From the IMG/VR virus record IMGVR_UViG_3300021512_000004, positions 1 through 64,000 of that record: 64,000 nt of DNA; one strand, written 5' to 3'. Position numbers and translations under genes: made by a program. This document shows positions 41,778 to 50,210 of this stretch, piece after piece (within the stretch, counting starts at the first letter, position 1; each line of letters opens with the position of its first letter). The DNA comes from a virus. The notes beneath the pieces are model-generated. The model worked only from the letters and a program-made list of their open reading frames with translations. It did no database searches and was not told the DNA's origin.

Positions 41778-42471
41778 ATTTAAAGACACCATCCCGTACA
41801 TCTGTCCTGAGTTTTCTAGTGTTGTAGGCGAATCAATTTGGACGTACTTCTGCTTGAATGATTCTGGAGTAACTGCGTTGTATTATGCTGATGAACTAGA
41901 AAGCGCCTTGGACAAGGTTAAACGTAATAAAAATATCGACTTGCGAAAAACGCTAGAAGATTCGGAGGAATACGATAAAAGCTGGATTCTAAACGCTGCG
42001 CACGAAGCGGCAGTGGAAAGCAATGTTTATGACTATATAAAAGCAGCATTCGAGGATATGCGATTTTTTAAGCATTTCGTAGATATAGATGGGAAAGATT
42101 GCGAATTTTACGAGTCAACTGGAGCGCGTTTTAACGTAACAATAGTCAAATGCTTGAAATACAGTTTTGACAAAAATCCAGGCCGTGATGATTGGGAGCA
42201 TCAAGGGCAAACTAAAGGCGAATACTGTTTAGATATGTATCTTGAGGAAGAAGTGGATGAGTATAAAATTGACTCGGGCAATCTATTTAATAATTCGGAA
42301 CCCTGCTACCGAAAGGTAGAGGAGAACATCCACACCTTGCTGATTGACTACACGCTGGGCGAATACACAAACAAGAAAACCAACTATTTCAATAAGTTGA
42401 AAGCATTGATCCGAGCGCACGTGCCGATCTCGTCCAGACCTGCAATTCTTAAAAACATTGTCTACATTTAG
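41761..42471 (+). CDS. Acidic early protein
   Basis: 236 residues from ATG 41761 with GAGG nine bases upstream. Acidic and mixed alpha/beta (MKFIIEFKDTIPYICPEFSS, DWEHQGQTKGEYCLDMYLEE). More AT-rich than the genes beside it. No family recognised. Confidence 0.5.
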   Translation: MKFIIEFKDTIPYICPEFSSVVGESIWTYFCLNDSGVTALYYADELESALDKVKRNKNIDLRKTLEDSEEYDKSWILNAAHEAAVESNVYDYIKAAFEDMRFFKHFVDIDGKDCEFYESTGARFNVTIVKCLKYSFDKNPGRDDWEHQGQTKGEYCLDMYLEEEVDEYKIDSGNLFNNSEPCYRKVEENIHTLLIDYTLGEYTNKKTNYFNKLKALIRAHVPISSRPAILKNIVYI

Positions 42472-42477
42472 GCTAAC

Positions 42478-42499
42478 CTTTGTGTGAATTCACACAAAG
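42478..42499. repeat. GAATTC palindrome 7
   Basis: Perfect 22-bp palindrome identical in core and CTTT/AAAG flanks to palindrome 6; 32 bp before the ATG at 42532. Confidence 0.9.
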
Positions 42500-42531
42500 T
42501 AGATAACTAATTAATCAAAGGAACTAACAGG

Positions 42532-42708
42532 ATGAATAATTTACTGACACTGTTGGCTAGTGTCTGGAATGCAGATAATCTGCCAAAAGGAAGGGCCAAG
42601 AAGGATGGTAAGTGCTTGTATTGTGGCAAGCCTCATAATCACAACAATAGTTTTTGCTCGGCCAGTTGCTGCAAAGCATTCAAGACCAATAAAAGGACTA
42701 AATCATGA
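42532..42708 (+). CDS. Small zinc-ribbon protein
   Basis: 58 residues. A four-Cys motif is visible (KCLYCGKPHNHNNSFCSASC), as in short MYM/FCS-like zinc ribbons. The ribosome site is weak; the stop overlaps the next start (ATGA). Likely a nucleic-acid or protein-binding factor. Confidence 0.65.
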   Translation: MNNLLTLLASVWNADNLPKGRAKKDGKCLYCGKPHNHNNSFCSASCCKAFKTNKRTKS

Positions 42709-43094
42709 ACAACTACAGCGTAACCTCAGCTCAAACCGCTATCTTTGACAAGTACGGCACGTTCTTCGCCTTCTCTGCGGGGCAGCTGAATAAAGGAAAA
42801 AAGGAGGGAGTGAAGTACGAGAGCGGCCCTGGAGGGATGGTTTCCCCTGTCGGAACAGTTCGAAAAGTTTATCAAGAGTTGGGAGAACTCAATGATAAAA
42901 AGGTGAAGTACGAGTTGGAAAACAACTCAATCAAAGATCTGATATGGGACTCGCTCGCTAACTACGAATGTCAGATAACTGGGGATTGGGACGATGCCGT
43001 GGAAGCTTTGGAGGAGTATGGCATAACGGCTGATCAGGTAAAGGCGGAGTACCCTGCCTATTTCCAGCATTGCTGCGACAACGATTATTTCTAA
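42705..43094 (+). CDS. Conserved phage protein (DUF7659-like)
   Basis: 129 residues. YGTFFAFSAGQLNKGKKEGV, then a C-terminal part with GDWDDAVEALEEYGITADQV and AYFQHCCDNDYF; this plan is common in phage early regions. Function unknown. Confidence 0.6.
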   Translation: MNNYSVTSAQTAIFDKYGTFFAFSAGQLNKGKKEGVKYESGPGGMVSPVGTVRKVYQELGELNDKKVKYELENNSIKDLIWDSLANYECQITGDWDDAVEALEEYGITADQVKAEYPAYFQHCCDNDYF

Positions 43095-43112
43095 GAGAAT
43101 CAAGGAGTTAGG

Positions 43113-43826
43113 ATGATGAACATAGGTGAATACAAGATATCAGTAATGGCAGACCCTGATCCGGTCGATCCTAGGGCGAAGACCCAAATGATCAGCGTTC
43201 ATTTGGCAGACACCCCTCAGGCTAAGTGGGGCTTTCCAATAACTGTGGAAGAGTACCTGTCAGAAGGGAAGGCGTACCAAGAGTTTGACGCAAATTACTA
43301 TCACCTGAAGGTTTATCAGTACCCAGAAGGTTACAGTAAGGCTATCAGTATTGTGTTCCTTCCATTCGCGTCCTCGTTGACAGGGGTCGCCTTCTCCCGC
43401 AAAAAGTACTGGCGGGGCGATTCTGCCTCCAGACTAGCCTATGTCAACATGAAGGAACTTGTAAAACAACTATCCTGCTACATCAAAAAGGAGGTTTATG
43501 GGTATACCGTTTCTCGCCAGGACGCTGACCAATCAAGCCCCCCACTTGCCTCTGAATGGGGTTTTTACGACGAGGATGAGGCAAGACAAGATGCACTGAA
43601 TTTCGGACTGGAGCAGGCGAAATCTAAACATAAAGAGACCAACCCGGAAGGGTGGAACACCTCTACCCTTCCAAAAGATACTACCCAGCTCTACCTGCTC
43701 TCCATAAATGGAGGGTATGAATTAGCATACTGGAACGACGCTGGACAATATTGGGACAGTCCCTACGGCTCAGCCATGCTAAATAGTGAAATTGACGGGT
43801 GGCGCACCCTTCCTGACCATCCGTAA
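43113..43826 (+). CDS. Early protein with C-terminal DUF551-like domain
   Basis: 237 residues, AAGGAG upstream. The N-terminal part is unrecognised; from ~170 the chain (TTQLYLLSINGGYELAYWND, then EIDGWRTLPDHP) matches the short DUF551-type module of phage proteins that ends in W-x-x-L-P-x-x-P. Function unknown. Confidence 0.6.
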   Translation: MMNIGEYKISVMADPDPVDPRAKTQMISVHLADTPQAKWGFPITVEEYLSEGKAYQEFDANYYHLKVYQYPEGYSKAISIVFLPFASSLTGVAFSRKKYWRGDSASRLAYVNMKELVKQLSCYIKKEVYGYTVSRQDADQSSPPLASEWGFYDEDEARQDALNFGLEQAKSKHKETNPEGWNTSTLPKDTTQLYLLSINGGYELAYWNDAGQYWDSPYGSAMLNSEIDGWRTLPDHP

Positions 43827-43839
43827 TCTTTGTTTGACT

Positions 43840-43857
43840 TTGTGTGAATTCACACAA
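43840..43857. repeat. GAATTC palindrome 8
   Basis: Perfect 18-bp palindrome after TTTGACTT, at the start of the leader of the clamp-like gene. Confidence 0.88.
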
Positions 43858-43874
43858 GTAAAGAAGTAACTTTT

Positions 43875-43910
43875 GATTTGCCTTCCGAAAACAGACTCGG
43901 AAGGCAAATC
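43875..43910 (+). repeat. Hairpin in the leader of the clamp-like gene
   Basis: Arms GATTTGCCTTCCGA (43875-43888) and the exact complement (43897-43910), 8-base loop. No T run follows; together with palindrome 8 it makes a structured leader. Confidence 0.75.
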
Positions 43911-43937
43911 CCAACAAAATCAAGAGGTTAAAACGAA

Positions 43938-44519
43938 ATGCAAATACATGTTAATGACTTAAAAGCAGCTCTACACACTTGCGCGAAAAATGACGTTCGT
44001 TATTACTTAAATGGCGTTCTAATAAAGGCGGAAAACGGCAAGTTGGCTATCGTGTCAACGGATGGAAGCATTCTTTACTACTCCTGTAATCCGGTAGGGG
44101 ATTGTGAAGACTGTGAAATTATCATCCCAAGTGACGCAGTGAAGATGGCCACAACGAGCCTTCTTAAACACCAGGAGTATGTCGAATTCAGCCCTACAGC
44201 CAACACTTTAGGCCAGGTCACATTCAGCCCTGTAGCGGGGGAATATCCATATTACAAGAGTGTAATTCCGAAGCCATATGACATCTCTGAAGACAACAAA
44301 TCAGCAGATAGGTTTGACCCTCGTCTGCTGATGAGGGCGCATAAAGCTCTGGCTGCAAGTAACGGAGCTTCAGCCAACAAATGTCTTCCCTACCCTCTGC
44401 GTCACAACAAATTAAGCCATGGGGCGGCAATTATGCAGGGGAAAGATACCTCAAGATTCGTAATCGTCATGCCATATAAGGCAAAAGACATTAAGCCGTT
44501 TTTAGGTGTGGAGGTTTAG
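43938..44519 (+). CDS. Sliding-clamp-like protein
   Basis: 193 residues. The N-terminal 50 (LKAALHTCAKNDVRYYLNGV, KLAIVSTDGSILYYS) match the beta-clamp pattern, where R-Y-Y-L-N-G-V is followed by a T-D-G turn. It is about half the length of DnaN (~366), so it may form a ring with more subunits or act as a one-and-a-half-domain variant. The next genes are RadC and DNA metabolism. It could increase polymerase processivity or bind the host clamp loader. Confidence 0.6.
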   Translation: MQIHVNDLKAALHTCAKNDVRYYLNGVLIKAENGKLAIVSTDGSILYYSCNPVGDCEDCEIIIPSDAVKMATTSLLKHQEYVEFSPTANTLGQVTFSPVAGEYPYYKSVIPKPYDISEDNKSADRFDPRLLMRAHKALAASNGASANKCLPYPLRHNKLSHGAAIMQGKDTSRFVIVMPYKAKDIKPFLGVEV

Positions 44520-44521
44520 AT

Positions 44522-44785
44522 ATGAATTTTGCTAAAGAGATAATCAGAAGGGCGTTTTTAGAAGGGTATGAGTGCCGAGTTGATGACGGGGATGGGGTGC
44601 CTAGAAGGTACGAAGACTTTCTCCAAACCTGGGAAGCAGTGACATCAGTGTGCGAAGCTCAGGTGTACATAAACACAGAACGTCGGACTGAAAGAATGTA
44701 TGTAGTTAACAGCGTAAAGCCAGAGGAAACCGCAGCTGACTTCTCCGGTGATGGTTTTATTGAAGCGGTCTGGGATGAACTCTAG
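44522..44785 (+). CDS. Small acidic early protein
   Basis: 87 residues. MNFAKEIIRRAFLEGYECRV and an acidic end (GDGFIEAVWDEL). It follows the clamp-like gene by two bases. No family recognised. Confidence 0.5.
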   Translation: MNFAKEIIRRAFLEGYECRVDDGDGVPRRYEDFLQTWEAVTSVCEAQVYINTERRTERMYVVNSVKPEETAADFSGDGFIEAVWDEL

Positions 44786-44799
44786 GAGGGGAAACTACC

Positions 44800-45252
44800 A
44801 TGTGTGAATTCACACAAACAGAGAAAGAAGTAATAAAGCAAGCCATGTCCATTATGGAAAAGGCTCTGAAGACCCACGAATTCCAAGCATCTGACATAGG
44901 GACAGTCAAACAGTTCTGCCAAGCAAAGTTAGTAGACGCTTTGGATGAGCAGTTCTGCTGTCTGTTTCTTAACTCTAAATACGAACTGATGAAATTCGAA
45001 GTTCTATTTAAGGGGACAATTGACTCCTCATCAGTCCACCCAAGGGTAGTAGTACGAAAGGCGCTAGAGTTGAACGCAGCTGCGATAATCTTCTGCCACA
45101 ATCACCCCTCTGGGAACTCAGAGCCAAGTCCAGCAGACCAGGAGATAACTAAGAGGCTGAAGGACATCTTGAAGGTAGTAGATGTTCGATTTCTAGACCA
45201 CATAATAGTGGGAAGCGTGGCTGTATCTATGGCAGAGCTTGGCTTAATTTAA
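44800..45252 (+). CDS. radC: RadC-type JAMM domain protein
   Basis: 150 residues. The JAB/MPN metal site is visible: Glu50 region, CHNHPSGNSEPSPAD with His100, His102 and Asp113. RadC proteins of phages and mobile elements are linked to DNA repair or host defence evasion; enzymatic activity is not established. The start ATG is fused to palindrome 9, so the protein begins MCEFTQ; AGGAGG lies nine bases upstream. Confidence 0.85.
   Translation: MCEFTQTEKEVIKQAMSIMEKALKTHEFQASDIGTVKQFCQAKLVDALDEQFCCLFLNSKYELMKFEVLFKGTIDSSSVHPRVVVRKALELNAAAIIFCHNHPSGNSEPSPADQEITKRLKDILKVVDVRFLDHIIVGSVAVSMAELGLI
44801..44816. repeat. GAATTC palindrome 9 (overlaps radC start)
   Basis: Perfect 16-bp core that begins in the second base of the radC start codon and encodes its residues 2-6. 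Confidence 0.9.
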
Positions 45253-45272
45253 TTTAATGTGAGGGGTTAAGC

Positions 45273-46001
45273 ATGAAAAAATCAGTATTAGCAAGAGAAC
45301 AAAAGAAAGAGTTTAGATTCACCAGGCAAACCAAAGAATATGGATTGGTTGATATTATTCTGAACTTAAGATACGACGATGAGGGTGGGAACAGTCACAA
45401 CTCCTTTTCGATAACTGCAGCAGTCCATAAGGGAGGTAAAAATTATTCTGGGCATTCCTTAATTGCCTGTGGAGTTTTTACGAAATTTATCAAACACAAT
45501 CTACCAGACTTCGCCTATCTTTCAAAGTGGCACTGGATGACGAGTGAGGGGCCGCTTCACTACATTGCTAACACGCAGTATCACGCTTCTGACAAGGACT
45601 GCCACGGCTTAAGGAAGGGAGAATATTCTGCTTACGTCATTAAAGTAATGTGCAATATAGGCAAAGAAGAAGAGGAGGTGCAGGTTTATGAGAGTGGGAC
45701 AATGTACACAAACCCGCAGGGAAATGAAAATCTGGAAAGTAGCAACGCTAAGGAACAGTTGAAAGTAGAGGAAATGGTTCAGAGGATAAAGCCAGAACTA
45801 AATCCAAGATTGGTTAAAGTGCCCTTAGAAGGGTCTATTAGCGACGGGAAAGAGGTTGATGTTGAGGCTGCGAGAGACTCCGCTATCTGGCCAGAAGCCT
45901 CCCTGGATCAGTTAAGGGATGAAGGGGCATTGAAAAGGAGACTGCCGCAGCTAATTTCAGACTTTGCCGCAGATATGGGGAAGTTGGGCTTCACTTTCTG
46001 A
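45273..46001 (+). CDS. Conserved phage early protein
   Basis: 242 residues. The N-terminal half resembles phage proteins that begin with a sheet-rich region (HNSFSITAAVHKGGKNYSGH). The C-terminal 45 residues (DVEAARDSAIWPEASLDQLR, LKRRLPQLISDFAADMGKLG) are a recurring phage module. Function unknown. Confidence 0.6.
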   Translation: MKKSVLAREQKKEFRFTRQTKEYGLVDIILNLRYDDEGGNSHNSFSITAAVHKGGKNYSGHSLIACGVFTKFIKHNLPDFAYLSKWHWMTSEGPLHYIANTQYHASDKDCHGLRKGEYSAYVIKVMCNIGKEEEEVQVYESGTMYTNPQGNENLESSNAKEQLKVEEMVQRIKPELNPRLVKVPLEGSISDGKEVDVEAARDSAIWPEASLDQLRDEGALKRRLPQLISDFAADMGKLGFTF

Positions 46002-46014
46002 AGGAGAAACAAAG

Positions 46015-46311
46015 ATGAAAAACGAACCAGGTCTAGTATGCAAAGAAGACAAATTCTCAGATTTTATATCATTCCTCCTGGCCAAGGATAAGGTCGTAAA
46101 GTCCTTGGTGGAAAGCGGGAATCACGAGGCTGCAGAGAGGGTTCGCAGCAGCTCTGTGTATATTGAGATTGATGGAACTCCCACCAGGATTGGAACTGTT
46201 AGAGGGCTGATGAGCCGAAGCATCAGATCGCTGGAACTACTGCACAACGCCGTTACAGACAGGAGGATTAACCCGGAAAATGGGGCGGTGCTACGCCCAG
46301 TAGAGGACTAA
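46015..46311 (+). CDS. Small early protein
   Basis: 98 residues from ATG 46015 with AAGGAG upstream. Charged and mostly helical (RGLMSRSIRSLELLHNAVTD). One base before the next gene. Function unknown. Confidence 0.5.
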   Translation: MKNEPGLVCKEDKFSDFISFLLAKDKVVKSLVESGNHEAAERVRSSSVYIEIDGTPTRIGTVRGLMSRSIRSLELLHNAVTDRRINPENGAVLRPVED

Positions 46312-46312
46312 C

Positions 46313-46546
46313 TTGAGTCAATCAAAGATCCAATCCTTAGTAGAATCGACAGTAAACGTGTTAGTAGGTTTCTGGGTGGCTGTAGCTTCGCAGGTAGTCA
46401 TATTTCCTTACTTTGGGATACAGACAAGCCTGACCTCAAACTTAGGCATAGCTGCCTGGTTTACTCTAATCAGCATACTGCGAAGCTACCTCCTGAGAAG
46501 GTTTTTTAACGCAAGATTAAAGAGAAAGTACAATGAAACCATTTAA
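46313..46546 (+). CDS. Phage membrane protein (DUF7220-like)
   Basis: 77 residues from TTG 46313 with GAGG upstream. Two transmembrane segments (VLVGFWVAVASQVVIFPYFG, NLGIAAWFTLISILRSYLL) and a basic end (RRFFNARLKRK). The plan MSQSK..S..E...N...G is common in phage early regions. Function unknown. Confidence 0.7.
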   Translation: MSQSKIQSLVESTVNVLVGFWVAVASQVVIFPYFGIQTSLTSNLGIAAWFTLISILRSYLLRRFFNARLKRKYNETI

Positions 46547-46748
46547 ATACAACATAGGTGAAAAGCTCTACATCGGAGGTCTCAGTAAGAAGTATAAATT
46601 GGCAAACCCATTTATTGTTGGTAAGCGCAAAAGGGAGATCATAAAACTCCTGGTTGACGGTGAGATCGTAGAGTCTGAACACCTCCAATACTGCCCTGAC
46701 CCGGATGAATTTGCTCAGGTTTGGTATGGTATGGCGAGGAAGCATTGA
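46533..46748 (+). CDS. Small basic early protein
   Basis: 71 residues, overlapping the previous gene by 14 bp. YNIGEKLYIGGLSKKYKLAN suggests a small barrel. No family recognised. Confidence 0.5.
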   Translation: MKPFKYNIGEKLYIGGLSKKYKLANPFIVGKRKREIIKLLVDGEIVESEHLQYCPDPDEFAQVWYGMARKH

Positions 46749-46778
46749 CAAAAAACGTGGAATCTGGAGCTTATTAAC

Positions 46779-47867
46779 ATGCAAATAAGACTGTTCAAAA
46801 ATCATAACTCGACAATAGGGTACTGGGAGTGCTGGACAACTTCAGAAGGGGTTGTGCATTCAAAATGGGCAACCTCCCTAACCGGGAAGCCCACCTGCTA
46901 TCAATATAGGGCCGAACCTATGAACGTAGGGAAAGCCAACGAAACAACTCCATTGGAGCAGGCCGAAAAAGAACTTTTAAGCGCCGTTAAGCGTAAAAAA
47001 GATAAAGGGTATGTGGATACTATGAAGGAAGCGGAACTGCCCTGTACAAACAGCCTTGGTCTATTGAAGCCTATGTTGGCCACTCCAATTAATAAAATCA
47101 AAGCGGAGAAAATAGATTGGAAAAACGCCTTTGTGCAGCCCAAACTGGACGGTCACAGGGCGCTGTACACAGACGGGATACTTTATAGCCGTACAGGTCA
47201 GGAGTTAAACCTACCCCATGTAGTAAAGGCCATTAAGGCCAGCGGCCTTGGCCACCTTCATTTGGACGGAGAGCTGTACATTCACGGGTACACCTTGCAA
47301 GAGCTAAGCTCCCTAATTAAAAAGCAACAGCATGGGACGCAGCATCTTGAGTATCATATTTACGATATAGTTAACGACAAACCGTTTGTAGACAGATATG
47401 CGGCCATAATATTGGCAGATACCTCCCACTCACACATTAAAGTAGTAGAGACTACAGTTATTACAGATAACTCCGGGTTAGTCACATTACATAAATCCCA
47501 TCTGTCCAATCACTATGAAGGAAGCATCTTACGTATGGGACGTAAAGGCTACCAGGACGGGAAACGCTCACGAAATTTATTAAAACTGAAAGAGTTTCAG
47601 GACGCCGAATTTGAAATCATTGGCGTAGAAAGCGGGAAGCCTCACATAGGAGCAGAGGGTACTTTCCAAGTTCCAATATGGAAATGCGCTGTAGGTAATG
47701 GAGAAACCTTTACGGTTACAGCGCAAGGTAAGAGACACGAAAAACATCAACTGCATGAAGAATCCGCACAGCATATTGGGAAAAAGCTGACCGTAAAGTA
47801 CCACTATTTGAGCAAGTTGGGAGTACCTCAGCTGCCAGTAGCGTTACGCTTTTTTGAGGGGTTGTAA
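46779..47867 (+). CDS. ATP-dependent DNA ligase with WGR-like N-terminus
   Basis: 362 residues. Nucleotidyltransferase motif I is QPKLDGHRA with Lys122; LDGELYIHG is motif III, EGSILRM and LLKLKEFQDAEFEI motifs IV-V. The N-terminal ~70 residues (GYWECWTTSEGVVHSKWATS) look like a WGR-type module, unusual for phage ligases of this size. It seals nicks during replication. The stop overlaps the next start (TAATG). Confidence 0.88.
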   Translation: MQIRLFKNHNSTIGYWECWTTSEGVVHSKWATSLTGKPTCYQYRAEPMNVGKANETTPLEQAEKELLSAVKRKKDKGYVDTMKEAELPCTNSLGLLKPMLATPINKIKAEKIDWKNAFVQPKLDGHRALYTDGILYSRTGQELNLPHVVKAIKASGLGHLHLDGELYIHGYTLQELSSLIKKQQHGTQHLEYHIYDIVNDKPFVDRYAAIILADTSHSHIKVVETTVITDNSGLVTLHKSHLSNHYEGSILRMGRKGYQDGKRSRNLLKLKEFQDAEFEIIGVESGKPHIGAEGTFQVPIWKCAVGNGETFTVTAQGKRHEKHQLHEESAQHIGKKLTVKYHYLSKLGVPQLPVALRFFEGL

Positions 47868-48301
47868 TGGATAAATGGGACGAGCGTTTTTTAGATATGG
47901 CGGAGTTAGTCAGCACATGGTCGAAAGACCCTGCAGCGAAGGTAGGCGCAGTCATTGTAGACGCAAACCAGAGGATAATATCAACAGGCTTTAACGGACT
48001 TGCACGTAATGTTATAGATGCAGCCTCGCGCTATTCAGATAAAGCAATCAAACATCAAATAATATTACATGCAGAAAGTAATGCAATATTATTTGCTCAA
48101 CAATCTTTAGCAGGATGCACCATCTACACATCACCTCTGCCAACCTGCGCCCACTGCTCATCGCAAATCATACAAGTAGGTATCACCAGGGTAGTTTGCC
48201 GCCGATCAGATGTAAGTGATAAATGGGAATTGTCTGCTGAGCTGGCAAGAAATATGTACGAAGAAGCGGGAGTTATTTTCGATGACAACATATCGAGTTA
48301 G
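47867..48301 (+). CDS. Deoxycytidylate deaminase
   Basis: 144 residues. Zinc site: His68-Ala-Glu70 (LHAESNAI) and Cys94/Cys97 (PTCAHC). It converts dCMP to dUMP, raising the supply of dTTP precursors together with the dUTPase at 54563. Family member by length and motif; no allosteric extension is seen. Confidence 0.9.
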   Translation: MDKWDERFLDMAELVSTWSKDPAAKVGAVIVDANQRIISTGFNGLARNVIDAASRYSDKAIKHQIILHAESNAILFAQQSLAGCTIYTSPLPTCAHCSSQIIQVGITRVVCRRSDVSDKWELSAELARNMYEEAGVIFDDNISS

Positions 48302-48485
48302 TTGGGAAATTGATGTAGAAGCGGATTCCGTAAGCGGAGCCGCATTACAAGCATGGGAAATTATGAAAGATAATTCAGAAGATAATGAGGCCACGATATT
48401 AGGTATTCGTAAACTGGGAGCTAAAGAGGAAACTCTAGTAGACGTTTTAGATCTGAATCTGAAGGAGGGGGAAAATGACTTATGA
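48282..48485 (+). CDS. Small early protein
   Basis: 67 residues from ATG 48282 (GGGAG upstream), overlapping the deaminase end by 20 bp. TTYRVSWEIDVEADSVSGAA and an acidic end. Similar small WEIDVEA-type proteins are common in phage early operons; role unknown. Confidence 0.55.
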   Translation: MTTYRVSWEIDVEADSVSGAALQAWEIMKDNSEDNEATILGIRKLGAKEETLVDVLDLNLKEGENDL

Positions 48486-48681
48486 AGAAGAGATCTTCAA
48501 AGGTGTTCTAATGTTTCGCCATAACCGCCACTCTGCTTGGCAGCAATGCTCGATTGAGAAAATGAGTGAGAGAATAATTAATCTGGAACTTAGTATTAAG
48601 GAGGCCAAGGAAGCAGGGTACATGGAAGGGAAGCGTTACGTGCAAGGCAGGATGAGATGCCTCCTTGGATTAGAAGATTAA
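48475..48681 (+). CDS. Small early protein
   Basis: 68 residues, GGAGGGG upstream, 11-bp overlap with the previous gene. Helical (ERIINLELSIKEAKEAGYME). Function unknown. Confidence 0.5.
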   Translation: MTYEEEIFKGVLMFRHNRHSAWQQCSIEKMSERIINLELSIKEAKEAGYMEGKRYVQGRMRCLLGLED

Positions 48682-48685
48682 TTAA

Positions 48686-48701
48686 TGTGTGAATTCACAC
48701 A
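48686..48701. repeat. GAATTC palindrome 10
   Basis: Perfect 16-bp core, 18 bp before the ATG at 48720. An ATG overlapping it could encode a nine-residue leader beginning MCEFTQ and stopping at 48711-48714. Confidence 0.88.
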
Positions 48702-48719
48702 AAATAAAAGGTGACAGAT

Positions 48720-48968
48720 ATGATTAATATTGTACCGGACTCAAAAGACGATAGCTTCATAGAAGCTAAAAACGTAAACCCCAACAATCCCATATTCGCC
48801 ATTAAAGGGGGAAAAGTTGCGGACATGTTGGTTGCAGAAAACAAAGGCTGGATACTTAGAATCGGAGGGGTGAATGGCTCATCAGGATACTTCGAAGACA
48901 TCTCTGATTGTATAGAAGCTGGGGAGGAGTGTGGGTACACCTTCCACCAAGAGGTAGAAGTTAAATAG
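48720..48968 (+). CDS. Small early protein
   Basis: 82 residues from ATG 48720 with AAGGTG six bases upstream. MINIVPDSKDDSFIEAKNVN, then GYFEDISDCIEAGEECGYTF. Function unknown. Confidence 0.5.
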   Translation: MINIVPDSKDDSFIEAKNVNPNNPIFAIKGGKVADMLVAENKGWILRIGGVNGSSGYFEDISDCIEAGEECGYTFHQEVEVK

Positions 48969-49186
48969 TGAGGGATTACGACCACGAGGCTGCCAGTGAA
49001 TTTGCTATGTTTGGTGGCTATGGAGATTGGTATTTTCAAACCCCAGAAGAACAAGAGCAAGCTTTGAAGGATCGACTTGCCTTACCCAGCAGCGGAGAAG
49101 AGGCGCAGGAGGCTAAAGCAAGAATACGGAAGAGAATAGCACTGCGAAAATTACAGAATCGAAGGGGGAGGCTACATGAAACTTAG
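48968..49186 (+). CDS. Small early protein
   Basis: 72 residues from GTG, sharing a base with the previous stop. Acidic start and a strongly basic end (RKRIALRKLQNRRGRL). Function unknown. Confidence 0.5.
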   Translation: MRDYDHEAASEFAMFGGYGDWYFQTPEEQEQALKDRLALPSSGEEAQEAKARIRKRIALRKLQNRRGRLHET

Positions 49187-49379
49187 TGAACAATTAAAAC
49201 AAGACCATGAAAGTGGAGATTGTGGGCGTTGGCTGGAGGGTTACGCGGAAAGGGCAAAACAGATGGAAGACATTATTAAAGAACTTTGTGACTGTTTAGA
49301 GGCAACCTACTCAGGCTCACCAGAGGGTAGAGCCTACCTAAGAAAGGTAAGAGACGCCCTATCTGGACAATGCGATTAA
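49176..49379 (+). CDS. Small early protein
   Basis: 67 residues, 11-bp overlap with the previous gene. Helical with Cys (GDCGRWLEGYAERAKQMEDI). Function unknown. Confidence 0.5.
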   Translation: MKLSEQLKQDHESGDCGRWLEGYAERAKQMEDIIKELCDCLEATYSGSPEGRAYLRKVRDALSGQCD

Positions 49380-49390
49380 GAGGGCTAAGT

Positions 49391-49618
49391 ATGAGAAAGA
49401 GTAAAAACTTTAGGCCTATAACCCTCCAATTTAAATTATGGAGGTTGCGGAAAAAAGCCAGAGGTCATCGTAAGGCTTATTTAAAACTCTCTAACAAGTA
49501 TTCTTGCGGTATTTTGTTACTGAATGGGGTAACTGGAGGGCGGTCTTGTTATCACATAAGAGAGTTAGAGAGAATTGTAAAGCTAATAAAAACTCTTGAG
49601 GAGGTAAGTAATGATTAA
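49391..49618 (+). CDS. Small basic early protein
   Basis: 75 residues from ATG 49391 with AGAGG seven bases upstream; ATG 49370 lies inside the previous gene. Basic start (MRKSKNFRPITLQFKLWRLR) and GGRSCYHIRELERIVKLIKT. Function unknown. Confidence 0.5.
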   Translation: MRKSKNFRPITLQFKLWRLRKKARGHRKAYLKLSNKYSCGILLLNGVTGGRSCYHIRELERIVKLIKTLEEVSND

Positions 49619-50210
49619 CTGCACAGAAGAAAGTTTTAAGAAATCAACCAAAGATCACAAGATGCACATCATTAGGGACGAAGGTGTTCACCGGCATATA
49701 CGCTTTAAAAAGCCAAGAACAGTCTGCTACAGCTTTGACTTAATCACCTGGCCAGGACACCTCTGTATTACTGGCGACTGTGGCACCTACGTGTTTCAGA
49801 GAACCGAAGATATGTTCAGTTTCTTCAGGGGCAACCCCCGGCAGAAAGAGAGGCTATATATCAACCCAGGTTACTGGGGAGAGAAGCTGCTCAGTATTGG
49901 AACTAACGCCGGGTACAAAGAGTTTGATGAAGATGTGTTCAAGAAGCGGGTAGCGGATCATTTTGAACAGTGGAAAGAACATAAAGATTTAACATCCAGC
50001 CAATCAAGGAGTCTATGGGAGGCGCTGGAGAGTACAGTTCTGTCCTATATGATGGACGGGGAAGTTCAGGCGTATCAGTCCATCAGTGAATTTGAGTATG
50101 AGGGCTTTCAATTTGAAGATTTCTTTGATGCTGGAGGCACTGAAACATACGCCTTTCATTACTTGTGGTGCCTGTATGCAATTGTATGGGGTATTCAGCA
50201 ATATGATTAG
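49611..50210 (+). CDS. Conserved phage early protein
   Basis: 199 residues. The N-terminal half contains RFKKPRTVCYSFDLITWPGH and GDCGTYVFQRTEDMFSFFRG, a pattern conserved in many phages; the C-terminus (HYLWCLYAIVWGIQQYD) is hydrophobic. Function unknown, possibly host takeover. Confidence 0.6.
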   Translation: MINCTEESFKKSTKDHKMHIIRDEGVHRHIRFKKPRTVCYSFDLITWPGHLCITGDCGTYVFQRTEDMFSFFRGNPRQKERLYINPGYWGEKLLSIGTNAGYKEFDEDVFKKRVADHFEQWKEHKDLTSSQSRSLWEALESTVLSYMMDGEVQAYQSISEFEYEGFQFEDFFDAGGTETYAFHYLWCLYAIVWGIQQYD

